From positions 95,866,616 to 95,930,615 of the forward strand of contig CM071924.1 in NCBI GenBank assembly GCA_016081115.2: 64,000 bases of DNA. Direction: 5' to 3'. Made by a program: the position numbers and the translations under genes. Source of the DNA: Rehmannia glutinosa. Its lineage: Eukaryota; Streptophyta; Magnoliopsida; Lamiales; Orobanchaceae. Under the pieces are notes generated by a model. The model saw only the letters and a program-made list of their open reading frames with translations. It made no database searches and had not been told where the DNA came from. Of this stretch, positions 62,201 through 64,000 are shown piece by piece. Each line of letters starts with the position of its first letter. Positions within the stretch are counted from its first letter, which is position 1.

Positions 62201-62402
62201 GTAGAATTAGAAGCAAAAGTTGGCATTTGGAAACACTAAAAAGTGATGTTTTTCAACCAAAATGTGATACACTAACAATTAGTGATCGCAAACACTCCCA
62301 TAGTTTCCGAAGTCGTATTTATTTGGAAATGAATCTTTGAGTGTATATGGGTTCTGTTTCTTTATGATATATAACTGTAATATTCTTGAACAGGATGAGT
62401 GA
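53265..62402 (+). CDS. MCCA: Methylcrotonyl-CoA carboxylase, biotin-containing alpha subunit
   Basis: Mitochondrial leucine catabolism: ATP-dependent carboxylation of biotin, which the beta subunit passes to 3-methylcrotonyl-CoA. Sixteen exons join in phase to 733 residues: 53265-53597, 54530-54651, 55113-55260, 55785-55922, 56192-56287, 56383-56442, 57028-57120, 57204-57315, 58685-58789, 59033-59169, 59998-60232, 60312-60469, 60586-60702, 61518-61760, 61852-61947, 62394-62402. Residues 1-36: Ser/Arg-rich transit peptide. Then biotin carboxylase (ILIANRGEIACRI, AIHPGYGFLSE), ATP-grasp (KPTHGGGGKGMRIV, EMNTRLQVEHPVTE), a BT linker domain, and the biotinyl domain with AMKM, the biotin Lys near residue 697. 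Length and motif order fit the plant orthologues. The last exon codes only Asp-Glu-stop. Confidence 0.97.
57919..58560. mobile_element. Rearranged minus-strand TRIM with ~75-bp LTRs, host of a nested TRIM
   Basis: The right LTR-like unit (about 58487-58560, TTGAATGATCACCTCATCTA...) reads on the minus strand TGTTACGGTGTAAT...ATTCAA, next to TGGTATCAGAGCCAGG, an initiator-Met tRNA primer site at 58474-58489. The left unit begins at 57919 (TTGAATGACCACCTCATCTA) but is interrupted by the TRIM at 57950. Around 58283-58376 a forward and a reverse copy of this LTR form a palindrome. It lies in the MCCA intron between 57315 and 58685. Confidence 0.65.
57950..58283 (+). mobile_element. TRIM element (tiny LTR retrotransposon) with truncated right LTR
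   Basis: Left LTR 57950-58145 (TGTTGAAATATGTCACTTGT ... TTTAACA), then primer-binding site TGGTACCAGAGCAGG at 58146-58160. A 115-bp interior ends in GTGAGGGGGATG, a polypurine tract. The right LTR starts at 58261 (TATTGAAATATGTCACTTGT) and breaks off after about 23 bp. No coding capacity, as usual for TRIMs. Forward orientation within the MCCA intron. Confidence 0.82.
62036..62299. mobile_element. MITE in the last MCCA intron
   Basis: 264 bp, inverted ends GGAAGTGTTTGCAAAAAC and GATCGCAAACACTCCC. Related, broken copy at 35485-36070. The target duplication is short or lost (ATA on both sides). It separates the penultimate exon from the 9-base final coding exon. Confidence 0.65.
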
Positions 62403-62598
62403 AACTTGTGGAAGAAGTCGTGGATTTATTTGTTGGCATGACCCGTAAACCTGCCTCTGTGTATCCTGTATGGCTGGGTGGAATATGGGATTAGAATCTT
62501 AATTAGACACCTTGTTGGATGTACCTATTTTGTACATATTACCTTCAGGTTCTTATCACCAACAATCATGTTCAAAATGTAATAGAACAGAGAACTGC

Positions 62599-62604
62599 AA
62601 TAAA
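62599..62604 (+). terminator. Possible MCCA polyadenylation signal
   Basis: AATAAA, about 200 bp past the stop codon, in a U-rich setting typical of plant 3'UTR ends. Other near-matches exist, so the used site is uncertain. Confidence 0.4.
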
Positions 62605-62763
62605 CTCAAAAGATATAGTAAAATGTTTCTATTTCCATTTTCTATCTCCTCAAGTAACATTAAGATTTAAGTGTTGATCTTCATGACCATGCTGTTACAG
62701 AATGCTTATGGTTGAGCATTCTTGTTGATTCTTCTTCTTTTGCCTTCTATATAATTTTATTTT

Positions 62764-63042
62764 GGGATAATTACAAAAACACCCCTAAGGTTTGGGCTAA
62801 TTACAAAAAAACCCAGAGTTCTTTGAAAATTAGAAAAAAAAATTGAGGTTTGATTCCGTCTTACTTTTTCCCCAATGATTTTCGAAAATATTTCAAAATA
62901 CCCCCTGACATTTACAAAATATTACATTTGCCCCCCTTAAATTTAAAGCAAATGAAACCTGAAGGTTTTTTTTTTTAATTTTGAAACATGTCTGTTTTTT
63001 TTGTAATTAACCAAACCTCAGGGGTGTTTTTGTAATTATCCC
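62764..63042. mobile_element. MULE-type MITE, family A copy 9
   Basis: 279 bp with typical ends and a perfect 9-bp target duplication ttttatttt (62755-62763 and 63043-63051). It lies just past the 3' end of MCCA. Confidence 0.9.
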
Positions 63043-63352
63043 TTTTATTTTTATCAGATGGATTTGGAACCGGTCAGTTGCTTGTTGCTGAACATTCTTG
63101 TTTAATTTTGAAAGTTTTATTGACTGATAGATGTCTTATACCACAGTTCAAATTGGGAGCCTATTTCTGTTCTGAATTCATTGAACTTCCTGATTTTTAT
63201 TATTCCCTTTCATGTCGGCATGCAATACACTTGAAGGCTTCAAATTTATTTCCTTCCTATATATTACATTTTTTTTTGAGTTATACAATTGAACCGAAAA
63301 AAAATGGCTTAATATTTTAGTCAAAAACAGCTTTCCCCTCACCGTTTTTTAA

Positions 63353-63512
63353 TAAAATCGCCAAGTGCAAAGCTGTTTCTATTAAAGTTTTTTTTTTACT
63401 TTTATTTTTAATTAAAATCGGCGACGTTATGGCCGTTTTTATTAAAGTTTTTTTTTTAATTTTATTTCAAATTAAAAACGGCCATAACATGGCCGTTTTT
63501 ATTAAAAAAGAT
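63353..63512. repeat. ~60-bp tandem repeat with palindromic GGCCATAACATGGCC
   Basis: Nearly three units of a CG-core plus T-run motif (ATTAAAGTTTTTTTTTA, then AATTAAAATCGGC). The last junction forms the hairpin AAAACGGCCATAACATGGCCGTTTT. Nothing else is recognised in 63052-63352. Confidence 0.6.
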
Positions 63513-63668
63513 TTAATTGTATTGTTAAAAATAATTAGTCCTTTAATTACATAATCATTTGATATATTAACATATAATAATACTAAATCCTATTATACTA
63601 TATTATTAGATACATAAATAATATATGTACTAAATAAATATTATATGTTTTAAATAATTAAATAATTT

Positions 63669-63925
63669 TATAATTACAAAAGACCTTTAAAATTACAAAA
63701 AGGCCCACAGATTTGATCATGTTTTAAATTTAACGGGATAATTATAATATTTTTAAAAATATTATGGTTTTTGTAAAAATGTTTTATGCTTATAGCTTTA
63801 TAGAGAGAAATGTAAGTGAAATCAAAATTCAAGGTTTTTTTTGATAATTTTCAAAATCTTATGGGGTTTTTCGTAATCAGTTTGGCAGCCCAAACTTCAG
63901 GCTGTTTTGTAAGTTGTCAACTTGT
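63669..63925. mobile_element. MULE-type MITE, family A copy 10, degraded
   Basis: Interior strings of the family are recognisable (TTTTAAATTTAACGGGATAA, GGTTTTTGTAAAAATG, CAAAATCTTATGGGGTTTTT), but the ends are eroded and there is no target duplication. The window ends shortly after. Confidence 0.5.
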
Positions 63926-64000
63926 TTGATTAATATTTACTTTTTCATTGTAATAATTATCCATATATTTGGAAAATTATCATAAAATTTAATAAAAGCA

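Overview
This is a plant nuclear genome window. Evidence: multi-exon genes with canonical GT-AG introns, plant-only families (NETWORKED actin-binding protein, group 3 sulfate transporter, biotin subunit of methylcrotonyl-CoA carboxylase, defensin-like peptides), AT-rich intergenic DNA, and dense nested plant transposons. It is a eudicot; I suspect an asterid but cannot place it further. Repeats fill most of the space between genes.

Layout. (1) 328-5933 (+): last nine coding exons of a group 3 sulfate transporter; its 5' end lies outside the window. (2) 6000-11280: a hAT element, then a domesticated PIF/Harbinger-like nuclease gene (9403-11110) that looks broken at both ends. (3) 12205-21170: two copies of a duplicated segment, each carrying a two-exon defensin-like gene (12205-12538 and 20289-20652, both -). 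Two transposons sit in copy 1 but not in copy 2, so copy 2 serves as the empty site. Between the copies lie MULE and hAT elements and a decayed hAT transposase. (4) 24271-33603 (-): a NET1-type gene of four coding exons with a one-base frameshift in its giant coiled-coil exon and an LTR retrotransposon in its last intron. (5) 34000-53160: a gene-poor repeat zone with a SINE, Stowaway and hAT elements, a LINE-like retroposon family, a MULE with 9-bp target duplications and a gene-like fragment (Pack-MULE candidate), and an RPA-like pseudogene. (6) 53265-62402 (+): a complete 16-exon MCCA gene encoding 733 residues, with a MITE at its promoter and nested TRIM elements in one intron. (7) 62403-64000: repeats.

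The host genes are unrelated and act separately: sulfate transport, actin-membrane coupling, mitochondrial leucine breakdown, and secreted cysteine-rich peptides. The strongest story is the mobile DNA. Two short inverted-repeat families recur across the window with 9-bp target duplications (Mutator-type): family A (about 10 copies, ends GGGATAATTAC) and family B (three long copies plus one shorter relative, ends near GAGCAAGTCTCTTGTGAGACGG). A third class has hAT-type ends (TAGAGNTGTCAAACGGG-like) and 8-bp duplications. Several insertions touch genes: a duplicated splice acceptor in the sulfate transporter, the lost C-terminus of the Harbinger-derived gene, and a MITE placed exactly at the TATA-like box of MCCA. 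I found no CRISPR array, no bacterial-type operon, and no convincing tRNA or rRNA gene.
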